DNA from: Pectinophora gossypiella
Taxonomy: Eukaryota > Arthropoda > Insecta > Lepidoptera > Gelechiidae
Reading direction: 5' to 3'
Assembly (NCBI RefSeq): GCF_024362695.1
Contig: NC_065414.1
Location: 3,861,501-3,925,500, forward strand
Length of the DNA: 64,000 nt
Below, one piece after another: positions 30,988-40,504 of the stretch. Numbering within the stretch: position 1 is the stretch's first letter; each line of letters opens with the position of its first letter. The notes beneath the pieces were generated by a model. It saw nothing but the letters and a program-made list of their open reading frames with translations, made no database searches and was not told the origin of the DNA. Made by a program: the position numbers and the translations under genes.

Positions 30988-31160
30988 AATTTATTTATTC
31001 AAACAATTAAAAACAAAACAAACACATCTTATAAATAAAACACCTCCTCCAATGCGTCACATCGAGGCAAGGTGTCTAACAGGCTGGCAGCATTACCCCT
31101 CTGAATCGCCAGGCTAATTCTCTGACAGAAATAACTACCAGCCCTAGCATTCTTATGAAC
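30988..31160 (-). mobile_element. LINE C-terminal fragment (RISLAIQRGNAAS type)
   Basis: Minus-strand translation AGSYFCQRISLAIQRGNAAS then LLDTLPRCDALEEVFYL and a stop, followed by a 3' UTR/tail with TAAATAAATT. Near-identical to 60728-60872. 5' truncated; clade not determined. Confidence 0.8.
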
Positions 31161-31549
31161 TTATCCACAGAAGTGAAATAATATATTTAAAATTTCGAAT
31201 TTTCAAATTTCGGCCCTTACATCCCTATTTACGGGAAGACGGCGTGTAGCAGTGAGTTCTGTGAAGTCGACCAATAGAAGTTACTATTTAAAGTCGTTGG
31301 AGCATTCAGTGTTTGGTAAGAACGTGATTTACATTGTTTTAGACTTTTCCCGTGACTTGAGATAATGGCGGGGGAATTACCGTCTTTGTAAATGAAGTAC
31401 CGGGATTTTTCCGGTTTTTTGTTTTATCACACCTTTTTTGTGAGAACGCTTTAAGACGCCTCTGAAGGGTTTTAGGAAGTTGGTACTGCATAATTTTCTG
31501 TGCATTGTTTTATTCTGACGTAACAGTTTTCTTTGTTGACATACATTAC

Positions 31550-31745
31550 ATAAATTCACGTCCGTAGCCCTTAAAGGGTTGGGCAGAGCTACAAGTGTGA
31601 AAGAAAATTTTGGAGTCAGTATTGATACGAAGTATATTGGTTTGTGTATTGACGATTCCGGCCAGATAGCTAATGCCATTTGCAGCAAATCTACAATCTA
31701 CTCAGCCTGTATCCTCCTGCAGACCTTTCTTTCTCACCTCTCGTC
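31550..31745. mobile_element. Mosaic of repeat N, repeat K and RTE tail
   Basis: TCACGTCCGTAGCCCTTAAA with GGGTTGGGCAGAGCTACAAG (repeat N, to 31645), CCGGCCAGATAGCTAATGCC (repeat K reverse), CTACTCAGCCTGTATCCTCC (RTE tail reverse). Confidence 0.65.
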
Positions 31746-31954
31746 CTGTGCAAATCTCATCCAAGTTTTATCCTTTAGTATTTATAGGAAACTATTGTCA
31801 TATCTACATGTAATGTCATATTTAATTATAATATATACGTCTGATATAAATGGGTATATGTATGTATTTATATTTATATATTTCTATTTTATTTATTAAT
31901 TTTACTTTTATTTGTTTTTTATTTATAGTATTTATTATTTTATACTAGATGTTG

Positions 31955-32126
31955 CACTGTCCCGGACCAAATTGTAATAATGTTTCCTATCCACTGGTTG
32001 CCTGGAAGAAATTGCTGCTTAGCAATAAGGCCGCCAGATTGTACTGTATCTATCTTCATCTGTGTGAATTTGTTTTGTATGTTGTGTGCAATAAAGTATA
32101 TTTGATTTGATTTGATTTGATTTGAT
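31955..32126 (+). mobile_element. Jockey/CR1-group LINE 3' end with (TTTGA)n tail
   Basis: GGTTGCCTGGAAGAAATTGC, TTAGCAATAAGGCCGCC, GTGTGCAATAAAGTATATTT and five TTGAT units. Confidence 0.8.
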
Positions 32127-32251
32127 CCAATTCTTTCCAGCGTTCCTCACAATGTGATCTGACCATGGGGCTGGTAGTCTGCCTCAATATCGCATAACAT
32201 CCTTTGGCCACCATTAAATAATCCACAATAAGTCACTTATGAAAAAAACAG

Positions 32252-32312
32252 TGTATGTACTATACACCTTTGCCTACCCCTTTAGGGATACAGGCGCGAT
32301 ATTATGTCATAT
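32252..32312 (+). repeat. Repeat E fragment
   Basis: ACACCTTTGCCTACCCCTTT and AGGGATACAGGCGCGATATT; other copies at 35218, 48470 and 53760. Confidence 0.65.
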
Positions 32313-32344
32313 AAATGTTTATGCTATTATAAACTTCTAAGTAA

Positions 32345-32455
32345 GGGCAACAGCGTGTCAGCGTGTTAGAACAGCGTGGTGGAGTATGCTCCATACCCTC
32401 TGCGGTTGATTGAGGGGAGGCCTGTGCCCAGCAGTGGGACGTATAAGGCCGATTA
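32345..32455 (+). mobile_element. SINE-H 3' part
   Basis: AACAGCGTGGTGGAGTATGC, TTGATTGAGGGGAGGCCTGT, GCCCAGCAGTGGGACGTATA. Confidence 0.8.
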
Positions 32456-32461
32456 TGCTAT

Positions 32462-32590
32462 ATTATGTTACATCGTGTCGTGTTGTGTCGTGTTACGTCA
32501 CATCAGGTTACGTCACGCCACGTCACGTCACGTAAAATCACGTCATGTCACGTCACATCAGGTCATGTCATGTCATGTTCTGTTAAGTAC
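32462..32590. repeat. Degenerate TCACG/TCATG/TTGTG pentanucleotide array
   Basis: About 25 five-base units around GTCACGTCACGTCACGTAAA, each GT followed by variable bases. A second pentamer array in the window besides 5681-6030. Confidence 0.85.
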
Positions 32591-32961
32591 TATGGGAGCG
32601 CGCACAGTGAGATCATAATAACTCTTTGGAAGTATCATGTTCACTTTTGAATATTAATGTGATACTGATATTATACGAATAAATTATAAATGTTCATATT
32701 TGTTACTTGTCCCGTTTATGAAGCATTTAATAACAATGTAAAACGATGTTGATAGTCCTGTATCAGTGTCGACAATAATAATAGCCCTTCGAATAGGGTT
32801 GAAATTAACTGAATAATTAACGCGACTAAGGATTATGCAAATTTGATTTGATTGCACGACGTGTGCTATGACGTATGATATACTTTTTTTAAGATGTCGA
32901 TTTTTTTAGTCATACAATGTTGAGTCGCATCTGCGTGACTCATAATGAAGTAAGTGCCGCA

Positions 32962-33042
32962 ATGTCTCATCATCATCATCATCAATTTAAGAGCCACGCT
33001 CTTGTCGGTGCAGCTTTTTCCGTGCTACTTTTTTAGGGAAAA
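32962..33042 (-). mobile_element. LINE 3' end of the RQERGS type with (ATG)n tail
   Basis: TCATCATCATCATCATCAAT then TTAAGAGCCACGCTCTTGTC is the reverse of the end at 50500-50520. Confidence 0.7.
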
Positions 33043-33627
33043 TTAAGCAAAAATAAAAAAAAAAAAAAACCCACGACGGTAAAAATCTCATCGAAAAAGA
33101 ATAAAATAACTCAAAAACCCTGACTTAACCCAATTATTATGTAACGAAATATTATAATAGACTTAAAAATACTTTCTAAAAAAGAGTTGATATCTCGAGA
33201 CATCGGTAATAGATATACTTAAGTACTTACCTAAACAATGAATATGGATGTTTACAGTTTTTTCCTAACGTGTCTGTTTCTCGAAGATATACTTAAATGT
33301 AGCGATAATAATTTTACCATAATACATAACCGAGGAATATCCGTCGGGGGCTGCCTTTTCTATATGAAATTTCAACAAAAATGTAATCATACTCATAATT
33401 GCATTTAATGTCGTCGTTAAACATCTACAATTCTTCAATAATTGTATTCACGTCACTAGAAAAACTTTAGCTGGGTTAATGGCAGCCGACCACCGACCAC
33501 CTGCGGCCATAACTTACATCTATGTCGGAGGTGTGCGGACGTGCAGTAAATGTAGCCGTACATTCACAGCTAAGATCGGTTATTTATTTATTTTTCTAAG
33601 ATTCACCATCGGTATATACATAAAAAA
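33043..33627. other. Unrecognised sequence
   Basis: AT-rich, no shared repeat or coding motif recognised. Confidence 0.4.
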
Positions 33628-33746
33628 TCTATACTTATAATAAATCTGTAGAGAGGTCAATTCTGTACATTAAATATTTTTTCAAAATAACTATCAGGGG
33701 GTGATAAGTGGTCGATACTGATGCCAAAAATGCAATCAGTAAAATT

Positions 33747-33791
<45 letters not shown>

Positions 33792-34759
33792 ATGTTCCTT
33801 ATAGAAACAAAAACTACTGGACGGATTTTAATGAAACTTGGTACAATTATTCTTTATACTCCTGGGCAGGTTATAGTATACTTTTCATCACGCTACAATC
33901 AATAGGAGCAGAGTAGTGAAGGGAAATTCTTTTGTATGAAAAATCTAAACCACTCAAGTTAGACGTTTGAAATTTGTCATGCAGGTACCTTAAATACCGT
34001 AGAGGTGCACTAAGAAAGGAATTCCCGAAATTCCCACGGGAACGGGAATTAGCGGGAAAATCCTTTTGTATGAAAAATCTAAACCACTCAAGTTAGACGT
34101 TTGAAATTTGGCATGCAGGTACTTTAGTAAATTTAAAGCTTAGTTGCAACAGGATATTACAAAATTCCCACGGGAACGGTAGTTAGCGGGAAAAAACATT
34201 TGTATGAAAAAATCAAATCTAAATAAAAGGAGAAACTAACTGACTCAGTGACTGACATATCAACGCATAGCCTGAACGGCTAAACGTAGGCATTTGAAAT
34301 TTGGAAGGGACATAGCTTAGGTACCGTAGAGGTGCACTAAGAAAGGAATTCCCGGAATTCCCACGGGAACGGAAATTAGCATGAAAATCTTTTTGTATGA
34401 AAAATCTAAACCGCTTAAGTTAGACGCTTGAAATTTGGCATGCAGGTACCTTAGTTAACTTAAAGCTTAGTTGCAACAGGATATTGCAAAATTCCCACGG
34501 AAACGGGAGTTAGTGGGAAAAAAACATTTGTATGAAAAAATCGAAACCGCGTAAGATAGATGTTTTCAATTCAATTCAATTAAATTATTTATTGCATTCC
34601 ATGTAGTACAATGGGGTGTTACATAGGCATAGGAACTAAAACATGGAAAAAATTGTACGTATGAAAAAATCTAAACTGCATAAGTATGCACTCCCACACA
34701 CACAAAGATCTCTCTCTTATATAACACGCCACGCGGGCGAAGTCGCGGGCAAAAGCTAG
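33628..34759 (+). mobile_element. Non-autonomous Helitron
   Basis: It starts TCTATACTTATAATAAATCT after an A and ends GGCAAAAGCTAG before a T, the Helitron A^TC...CTAG^T pattern, with a GC-rich CGCGGGCGAAGTCGCGGG hairpin-like segment just before the end. Inside are a (CTGT)n run and three spaced copies of TATGAAAAATCTAAACC with CAAGTTAGACGTTTGAAATT. There is no Rep or helicase sequence, so it depends on another copy. The block 34565-34640 looks like a later LINE-tail insertion. Confidence 0.88.
33742..33791 (+). repeat. (CTGT)n microsatellite inside the Helitron
   Basis: About 12 uninterrupted four-base units. The position just inside the 5' end is common in lepidopteran Helitrons. Confidence 0.95.
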
Positions 34760-35217
34760 TACATGAATAAAATTCAACGGACAATGACCGTATGTTATAC
34801 CATTACAGGCGTATACAACATTCAAGTTAGTTTTAAACAAATAATAAAACAACACGTACACGTGTTTGAGTTAACTTAAAGCTAGAAGATTGAGAAAAAA
34901 ATTGGATAAAAAGATTATAAAGTAAAATTATCGGTTACGTCAGCCATATAAGAGCGCATCTTAGGCGCTCCTAGATTGGAAACTTAATGCCATGTCCGAA
35001 TACGGCTGGAAGGATATAAGTAAAAATTAAAAATATAAAAGAAGCAGGATCTTTATGGATGAATGTACTAGCTTTAAATGTGTTTTGAATGTGCAATGAA
35101 TAGGTCACGTTTATTCCCAGGGATATTTCGATATAGATACAAAATAGTCAGCATCGAAGCCTGTTAAACTCAGTGAGGCATAAATGGGCTATGAGGGTTC
35201 TGTCATTTATTGCATAA

Positions 35218-35345
35218 ACATAGCGTCACGCCTATGTCCCTGAAGGGGTAGGCAGATGTCTATAGTTTATACACATCAACTCTTCGCCAGTTATGTTTAA
35301 GTCCCGTGTAGTATGTGGCGAGCTTATTGCTATTTTTATGAACCG
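35218..35345 (-). repeat. Repeat E copy
   Basis: GCGTCACGCCTATGTCCCTG, AAGGGGTAGGCAGATGTCTA and CTAAGTCCC-like GTTTAAGTCCCGTGTAGTAT. Confidence 0.7.
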
Positions 35346-35749
35346 ATGATCAATGACCCATGGTCTCTGCCCGAGAAAGGGTTAATGTTAATTTAAATTT
35401 AATATTACACAAAAAGTGCGAGAACTATCGCGGATTTTGACTTTGGCCAACAGCCTTATGACTTTTATCTACGTACCTTTAGATAGATAGTACCCATGCC
35501 CAGGCGCTGTTGCCCGTAATTTCCTCCGCGTCAATTTCCGTTGTTACTAAGTACTTACTATGTGTCCTTATGGGCTCTCAGCGCTACCTATTTGTTCGCT
35601 TGTGGAAATAATGCCATATGATGTAAACCTTCAATAAGTCACGTTAATTTATTTTTTACTTACTCAATTTAGTTATCTACCTACCCCCTAAGAACGATGG
35701 CGTGATTATTTATAGCGTATGACCATTTCTAGGTTATAGGTTAGGTTTG

Positions 35750-35858
35750 GTATCATCATACCAAATTTCATCAAAATCAGTTCAGCCGTTTAGGCGTGAA
35801 AGAGTAACACACAGACAGACAGACAGAGTTACTTTCGCATTTATAATATTATTATGGA
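35750..35858 (-). mobile_element. Helitron 5' end fragment
   Basis: The minus strand begins TCCATAATAATATTATAAAT after an A, then GCGAAAGTAACTCTGTCTGT and CGCCTAAACGGCTGAACTGA, the lepidopteran Helitron 5' region. Truncated after about 109 bases. Confidence 0.8.
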
Positions 35859-35865
35859 TTATGTT

Positions 35866-36300
35866 TTTTTAGGGCCTTGTGCCGAGGATTTTCAGCTTCT
35901 TGTCTCGGCTATACAGGTTGGAAGAAGCTCAGTGAGAAGTCAAGGGCGTGTCCTTGACTGTCCTTGTGGCGTCACGCGCTACGGTGCACGAAGCATCAAG
36001 CGTTTTCTCCGTTCATGGAGTGGAGAACCAGCGTGTCTGCGCGTGAATCGGCGCATCAAACAGCGCGTCAAGCGGCGCGCGCAGTTCAACGAATTAGATA
36101 TTCTTGGCACGTCACCATATGTGACGCTGATATTCAAACAAACGTCTGCAAAAACGCTTGTCCATGAACGCTCAGTACATAGTCATACGTTTGTTTTTCC
36201 GGCGCGTCTTAGGGGGATAAGGCGTTCGTTAGGTAAATATTGTCGATTCGAAGTGTAACTATTTTACCTATCGAAAAAATATTTTTTTGAATATGATTTT
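35866..36300 (+). mobile_element. Repeat L copy split by a GC-rich insert
   Basis: AGGGCCTTGTGCCGAGGATT and GGCTATACAGGTTGGAAGAA, then at 36215 GGCGTTCGTTAGGTAAATAT and GTGTAACTATTTTACC. Between about 35935 and 36212 is a GC-rich segment absent from the copies at 7499 and 21641. Confidence 0.72.
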
Positions 36301-36604
36301 GATCCTTTTCTTATTATATGCCCTCAACTAGAATCGCAGTATTTTTCTTCTATATTGAAGCTTAGAATTAAATGAAAAGAGACCTATAAATAATACGTAT
36401 TATCTGTTTGTTCACCTCCACGTAATTTGATTACAGCTGGACACTGATTGGATTTGACGAGGCTTCTTACTGTCTGGCACTCTATCTATAGCAAACTCAC
36501 ACATTTAAACCCAACCAACCCACAAATAGCGAAGGTTCGGTTCTTGTGTCAATGTATATTGTATCTACTTATGCATATTTTTGTATTGGATGCCCTTTAC
36601 AGAT

Positions 36605-37020
36605 TCATATTCCGGCCAAGTAGTTAATGCCATTTGCAACTTTACCTACAATAAGTCAAAGTAGAAAACAAAACATTCATGTTACTTAAGTTTTTTTTTG
36701 CATTATGTATTGTGTTATTTATTATTTTGTTTTTTTAAATACTACCCTTTTTTATTTGCAACTATCTTGTAAATGGTGCAATAATTATTGACAATAGGGT
36801 CCACATAATATCAGCGTCGTGGTTCGCGCCGCGACTTGTGCTGAGTGAGGCCCTTTTATCTCAGGACGTCCACCACCACCTATGATCATTTCGACTAACA
36901 TCCTTCTTGCTTTTTTTGTAATTGTTTTAGTGGAAATAAGATATGATATTGTTGTCTTTCTTTTTGTGTGTGGCGTCCTTTCATAATAAACTATTTCTAT
37001 TCTATTTATTCTATTCTACA
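36605..37020. mobile_element. Repeat K fragment then LINE 3' end with (TATTC)n tail
   Basis: CCGGCCAAGTAGTTAATGCC (36613, reverse repeat K). From about 36800 a LINE-like 3' UTR ends CATAATAAACTATTTCTATT and (CTATT)n near 37017. Confidence 0.6.
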
Positions 37021-37045
37021 AAGAGCAATAAATAAATAATTATTG

Positions 37046-37205
37046 ACTGAAAACCAGCGCTGGATGGTGTCATAGCATGGTTCCATCGCAGCACAAGCTG
37101 AGCCATTTCCTTTTGCCCGTATTCGTAATATTCATAATTACTTAGTTCTAGTAGAAAAATGTAATCTGTTACTGGCAATAAATTTATTTTATTCCTATTA
37201 TTCTT
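37046..37205 (+). mobile_element. LINE 3' end, copy 1
   Basis: ACTGAAAACCAGCGCTGGAT, CACAAGCTGAGCCATTTCCT, then GCAATAAATTTATTTTATTC and a (TATTC)-like tail. Copy 2 lies 620 bases on. Confidence 0.78.
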
Positions 37206-37668
37206 ATTATTTTTCCCTGTTTATGTTTATGTCTGTACTGTGCAAATGTCACGTATAAAGCCGCAGAAAAATACCTGTCAAATGTTCATACACACTCAGT
37301 TTCACTTAACTATTTATGCATGTGTGTATGTATGTAAATACGCTTTATCAAAACCTATAGGTTCCATCAACTCCGCCTGCGGGACCCTAATAAAAAACCC
37401 ACTTCGTATCTCCCTCGCGATCTGTATCTCCGTTATAAGCTTTATTGACATTCGCTCGGCGCCGTTACGTTTGATTGGCTTTTACAAGAATTGGAAAATA
37501 ACGAGCCTATACGTGTCTGTATGGTTACGAGTTTGTGCATTGGTATATGGCTGTATATTATGGCCGCAGTATATGGCTATGATATCAATTCGTGTTCGTA
37601 AATGTGATTGTGAGAGGTCCGCGTTTTAGATGCGGTTATATCGCGCGAGGCTTCAAACTCGTGCGGTC
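37206..37668. other. Sequence between two LINE 3' ends
   Basis: Contains an open stretch (37240-37629, plus) with no protein motif; probably non-coding. Confidence 0.45.
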
Positions 37669-37830
37669 GTTGACTGAAAACCAGCGCTGGAAGGCGCCAT
37701 AGCATGGCTCCATCGGAGCACAAGCTGAGCCATTTCCTTTTGCCCGTATTCGCAATATTCATTATTACCTAGTTCATATAGCAAATGTAAATTGTTACTG
37801 GCAATAAATTTATTTTATTCTTATTCGTTT
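37669..37830 (+). mobile_element. LINE 3' end, copy 2
   Basis: About 90% like 37046-37205 by eye; GCAATAAATTTATTTTATTC tail. Confidence 0.78.
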
Positions 37831-38944
37831 TCCATCATGCATTTACTTGAGCGTTTTCTAATTACATTTTCCTGAGTGTCTTTCGAAATATTTTTTTTTG
37901 TTAAATAATAATAATCTTATGTTTTCTAGAATAAAATAAAAATAATTTATTATAAACCACACACATAAAACAAGACGATAACATCATTTAAAATTTTCAC
38001 AAAAAAATTATAAGAATAGCAAAACGGATTTGGTCGAAATGATCATAAGGTGATGGAGGCCGTCCTGAGGTAAAAGGACCTCACTTCATTCACGTCTCTG
38101 GTATTATGTGGACTCTATTGGACGAGGCATTTGCTTTTGTATATGTATTATTTTTTAGTGAAAACTTGGCTATTGTAGGTACTACATAATATATATCTGT
38201 GTTAAAAGTGTATATACCTAAGTGTTATTGTATGCTGTATATTAGCTGTAAATAAAAAAAAGAAAATAAAAGATCCGTCTTTTCTTTATTTTATTTTTTT
38301 ATACTTTTTTATACAACACGCCTCAATATTTGACATTCCGCGTATCCTTTTAAGCCACCTCGCGTATCTCTAGTGAGTCATGGTCATATATCGTCAGCTA
38401 TCACGACCATACGATCGATACGACCATACGATCATATATTGTGTAGGTAGAAACTGATAGCCTAGACTAAAAATCCAATAATGCTTTTAACACCGAAAAC
38501 CCCAGAGGCATATTTTGACCTGTTAAAAAATAAAAATAACGCAACTTAACCTAGTTGAAAACTTTTACCTGTGCCGACGGCAAAAAGGAAAAACAACTAT
38601 GTAATTGAATCTGAGTGGGTCGACCCGGCGTGCGTTGATTGGCCGATATTCAAATTTCGAAGTAACGAGATCTGCACGGTGTATGCGCATGACATCGGCG
38701 GTGGTAGGTGGGGGAGCAATGGTGAAACGGTGGCTAATATTTTCGTTTAGCCTAAAGGCAGGTAAACGTAATGGGGCGAGGAATTGAGGGTCGGTTGGAT
38801 CAAGTTGATGTTGATGTAAGTAGTTAATATTTTGTGTCTGGTAAAAATGGTTTGCGTATTGGCTGATATATTGGAAAGGTGATATTTTTTTCATTTATAA
38901 AAAAAAAATATATAATTGAACATAACGTAACATAAGCTCACGAC
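37831..38944. other. Mostly unrecognised sequence
   Basis: AT-rich. The segment 38600-38890 has open stretches on both strands with no recognisable motif; I do not call a gene. Confidence 0.4.
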
Positions 38945-39243
38945 GTTTTTTTTTGACGTAACTTATTGTAGATTTTCCGCAGGTGGCATTAACTACTTGG
39001 CCGGACAAACGGGGAGCGCTGAAGGCTCTCACCCGGTACAACGTTTAAGACAACAGGCCTGAGAGTGCACAGATGGGTGCGAACCTTGGATCAGCGCGTC
39101 TGAGAGGGAAAATAATTGAAAGAATTAGCGATAAGCGCTGTTTGGGGGAAATCGTCGACCACGCCGGCGAGGTCGGTATCGAGGTCCTGAAGTGTTTGGT
39201 GTCGCGAGCTGATTGGCTGCCTCTATGGCTAGAGTAATCGGGT
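38945..39243 (+). repeat. Repeat K copy
   Basis: TTTGACGTAACTTATTGTAG, GGCATTAACTACTTGGCCGG, GGGAGCGCTGAAGGCTCTCA, AATCGTCGACCACGCCGG, ending at GGGTCGTTAAG. Confidence 0.82.
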
Positions 39244-39382
39244 CGTTAAGCTCACGACTATATCCCAATTTGGGTATTGAGATCCATCGCAAGATGAACT
39301 TAGTACCCAAACATCAACAAGCTTTCCGTTAGACTAACGTGGTAAGGTAGTGAGCCGCATCGCTGTCTATAATAGTTGAGCC

Positions 39383-39640
39383 GAACCGGTGTAGGACCGA
39401 CTATGGAAAGTCAAACCATCACCTATGTAAATGGGGCTTAAAGGAGTCACCATGCTGTGAATGTGGTCACCCGGACCAAACCATATCTCACATAGTGAAC
39501 GAGTGCCCTCTGCACCGGTTCCCAGGTGGTATAGCCGAGCTGCATTGTGTGACGGATGCAGCAGAGACTTGGTTAAGGGAGCTTAAGCTGGATATTTGAT
39601 CCAAGCAGGATATTTGTCTGCCATACGCAATAATAATAAT
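39383..39640 (+). mobile_element. 5'-truncated LINE with CCHC-like C-terminus
   Basis: An uninterrupted 68-codon end of a LINE ORF: SPCCECGHPDQTISHIVNEC and P, then WLRELKLDI and a stop at 39597-39599. The C-X-C-X8-H-X4-C pattern is the gag-knuckle-like motif at the C-terminus of several LINE clades. The tail is (TAA)n. AATAGTTGAGCC at 39371-39382 and 39641-39652 is a 12-base target-site duplication within SINE-B. Confidence 0.9.
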
Positions 39641-39662
39641 AATAGTTGAGCCAACTGAAAAC

Positions 39663-40389
39663 TAGGGAATGCAATCCCGACTCAAGATCACAAATTCGAG
39701 ATCCCGCGGGATTCGAAATATCAATACCGCGAGATACCGAAATTTTCGCCATCTCGTTTAATTGAAATTGAAACTGAAAATGATTGAATCTGCTTGTTTG
39801 TGATAGTGAGGTTAATTTAAATAAAAATATTTTTTAAAAGAAAACAAATATCTTTATTCTTCAATATTACTAACTTTTATAATTATTTTTTTTTGGAAAT
39901 CCGCATAATCAAAACAAAAATTATAACTCAAGAAGATTCGCCCAATTCCGTTAATCTCGAATGGGATCTCATCATATCGAGGGTTGAAAGGCAAATGGGT
40001 TTAAGCAACGTTTCTTAAAGCATTTTGCTTTTAGCCAATATTTAGCTCTAGTGGATATTAACTGTTTTTTCTTCAACTGTAATTTAGTTTGATTGGGGCA
40101 TTTTGTATTAAGCGACTTTTAAAATCTATAAGTGATGTGTTTTTCGGACCAAATAAATACAGAATAGTGCAACGTTTAATTTAAAATCATTCTTAGCATT
40201 TTTAACACTTTTGATTCAGTAGTTTTTTATACGATTTTTTTTCGAAAAAATAAAACTTTAAATGGCTCTCCTGTACAGTTCACAAAATGTCGCTTAAACC
40301 CATTTGCCTTTTAACCCTCGATATTATGCTTCGGGACTGATCCCGAAAAATGACATGACATCTCGCGAGATCGGGCATTGCATCCCCTT
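39663..40389. mobile_element. hAT-like non-autonomous element, 727 bp, 8-bp target duplication
   Basis: The left end TAGGGAATGCAATCCCGA pairs with the right end GGGCATTGCATCCCCTT, and inner ATCTCGCGAGATC-type blocks extend the repeat. CTGAAAAC flanks both sides (39655-39662, 40390-40397), the 8-base duplication expected of hAT elements, and TAGGG fits the hAT end rule YARNG on the left. No transposase is present. It lies inside SINE-B and contains MITE-6. Confidence 0.88.
39977..40321. mobile_element. MITE-6 nested in the hAT-like element
   Basis: TIRs of about 33 bases: TCGAGGGTTGAAAGGCAAAT and GGGTTTAAGC at the left, GCTTAAACCCATTTGCCTTT and TAACCCTCGA at the right. TA on both sides (39975-76, 40322-23). 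345 bases, no coding content. Confidence 0.85.
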
Positions 40390-40504
40390 CTGAAAACTGC
40401 ACTTTAGATAATTGAATAACTCATTGTTGCAAGACCGGCGCGGCGCCGGCGCTCCCCCTTGGAGAAACAAACCGGTGAACCACATTTGAATTTTACATAC
40501 TTAC

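Larger units (their letters stand above)
39244..40488 (-). mobile_element. SINE-B broken by two insertions
   Basis: Reverse orientation. The 3' part (GAGCCGCATCGCTGTC) runs to 39382, AATAGTTGAGCCAACTGAAA at 39641-39660, and the head part GAAAACTGCACTTTAGATAA to AAACCGGTGAACCAC from 40390. Removing the LINE (39383-39640) and the hAT-like element (39663-40389) leaves one continuous SINE. Confidence 0.85.

Noticed and set aside
35854..36258. 134-codon plus-strand open frame
   Set aside because: It spans repeat L and a GC-rich insert and has no recognisable domain.
37240..37629. 129-codon plus-strand open frame
   Set aside because: Lies between two LINE 3' ends, no motif, no family resemblance.
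38565..38894. 109-codon minus-strand open frame
   Set aside because: No motif; another open stretch overlaps it on plus, consistent with chance in less AT-rich DNA.
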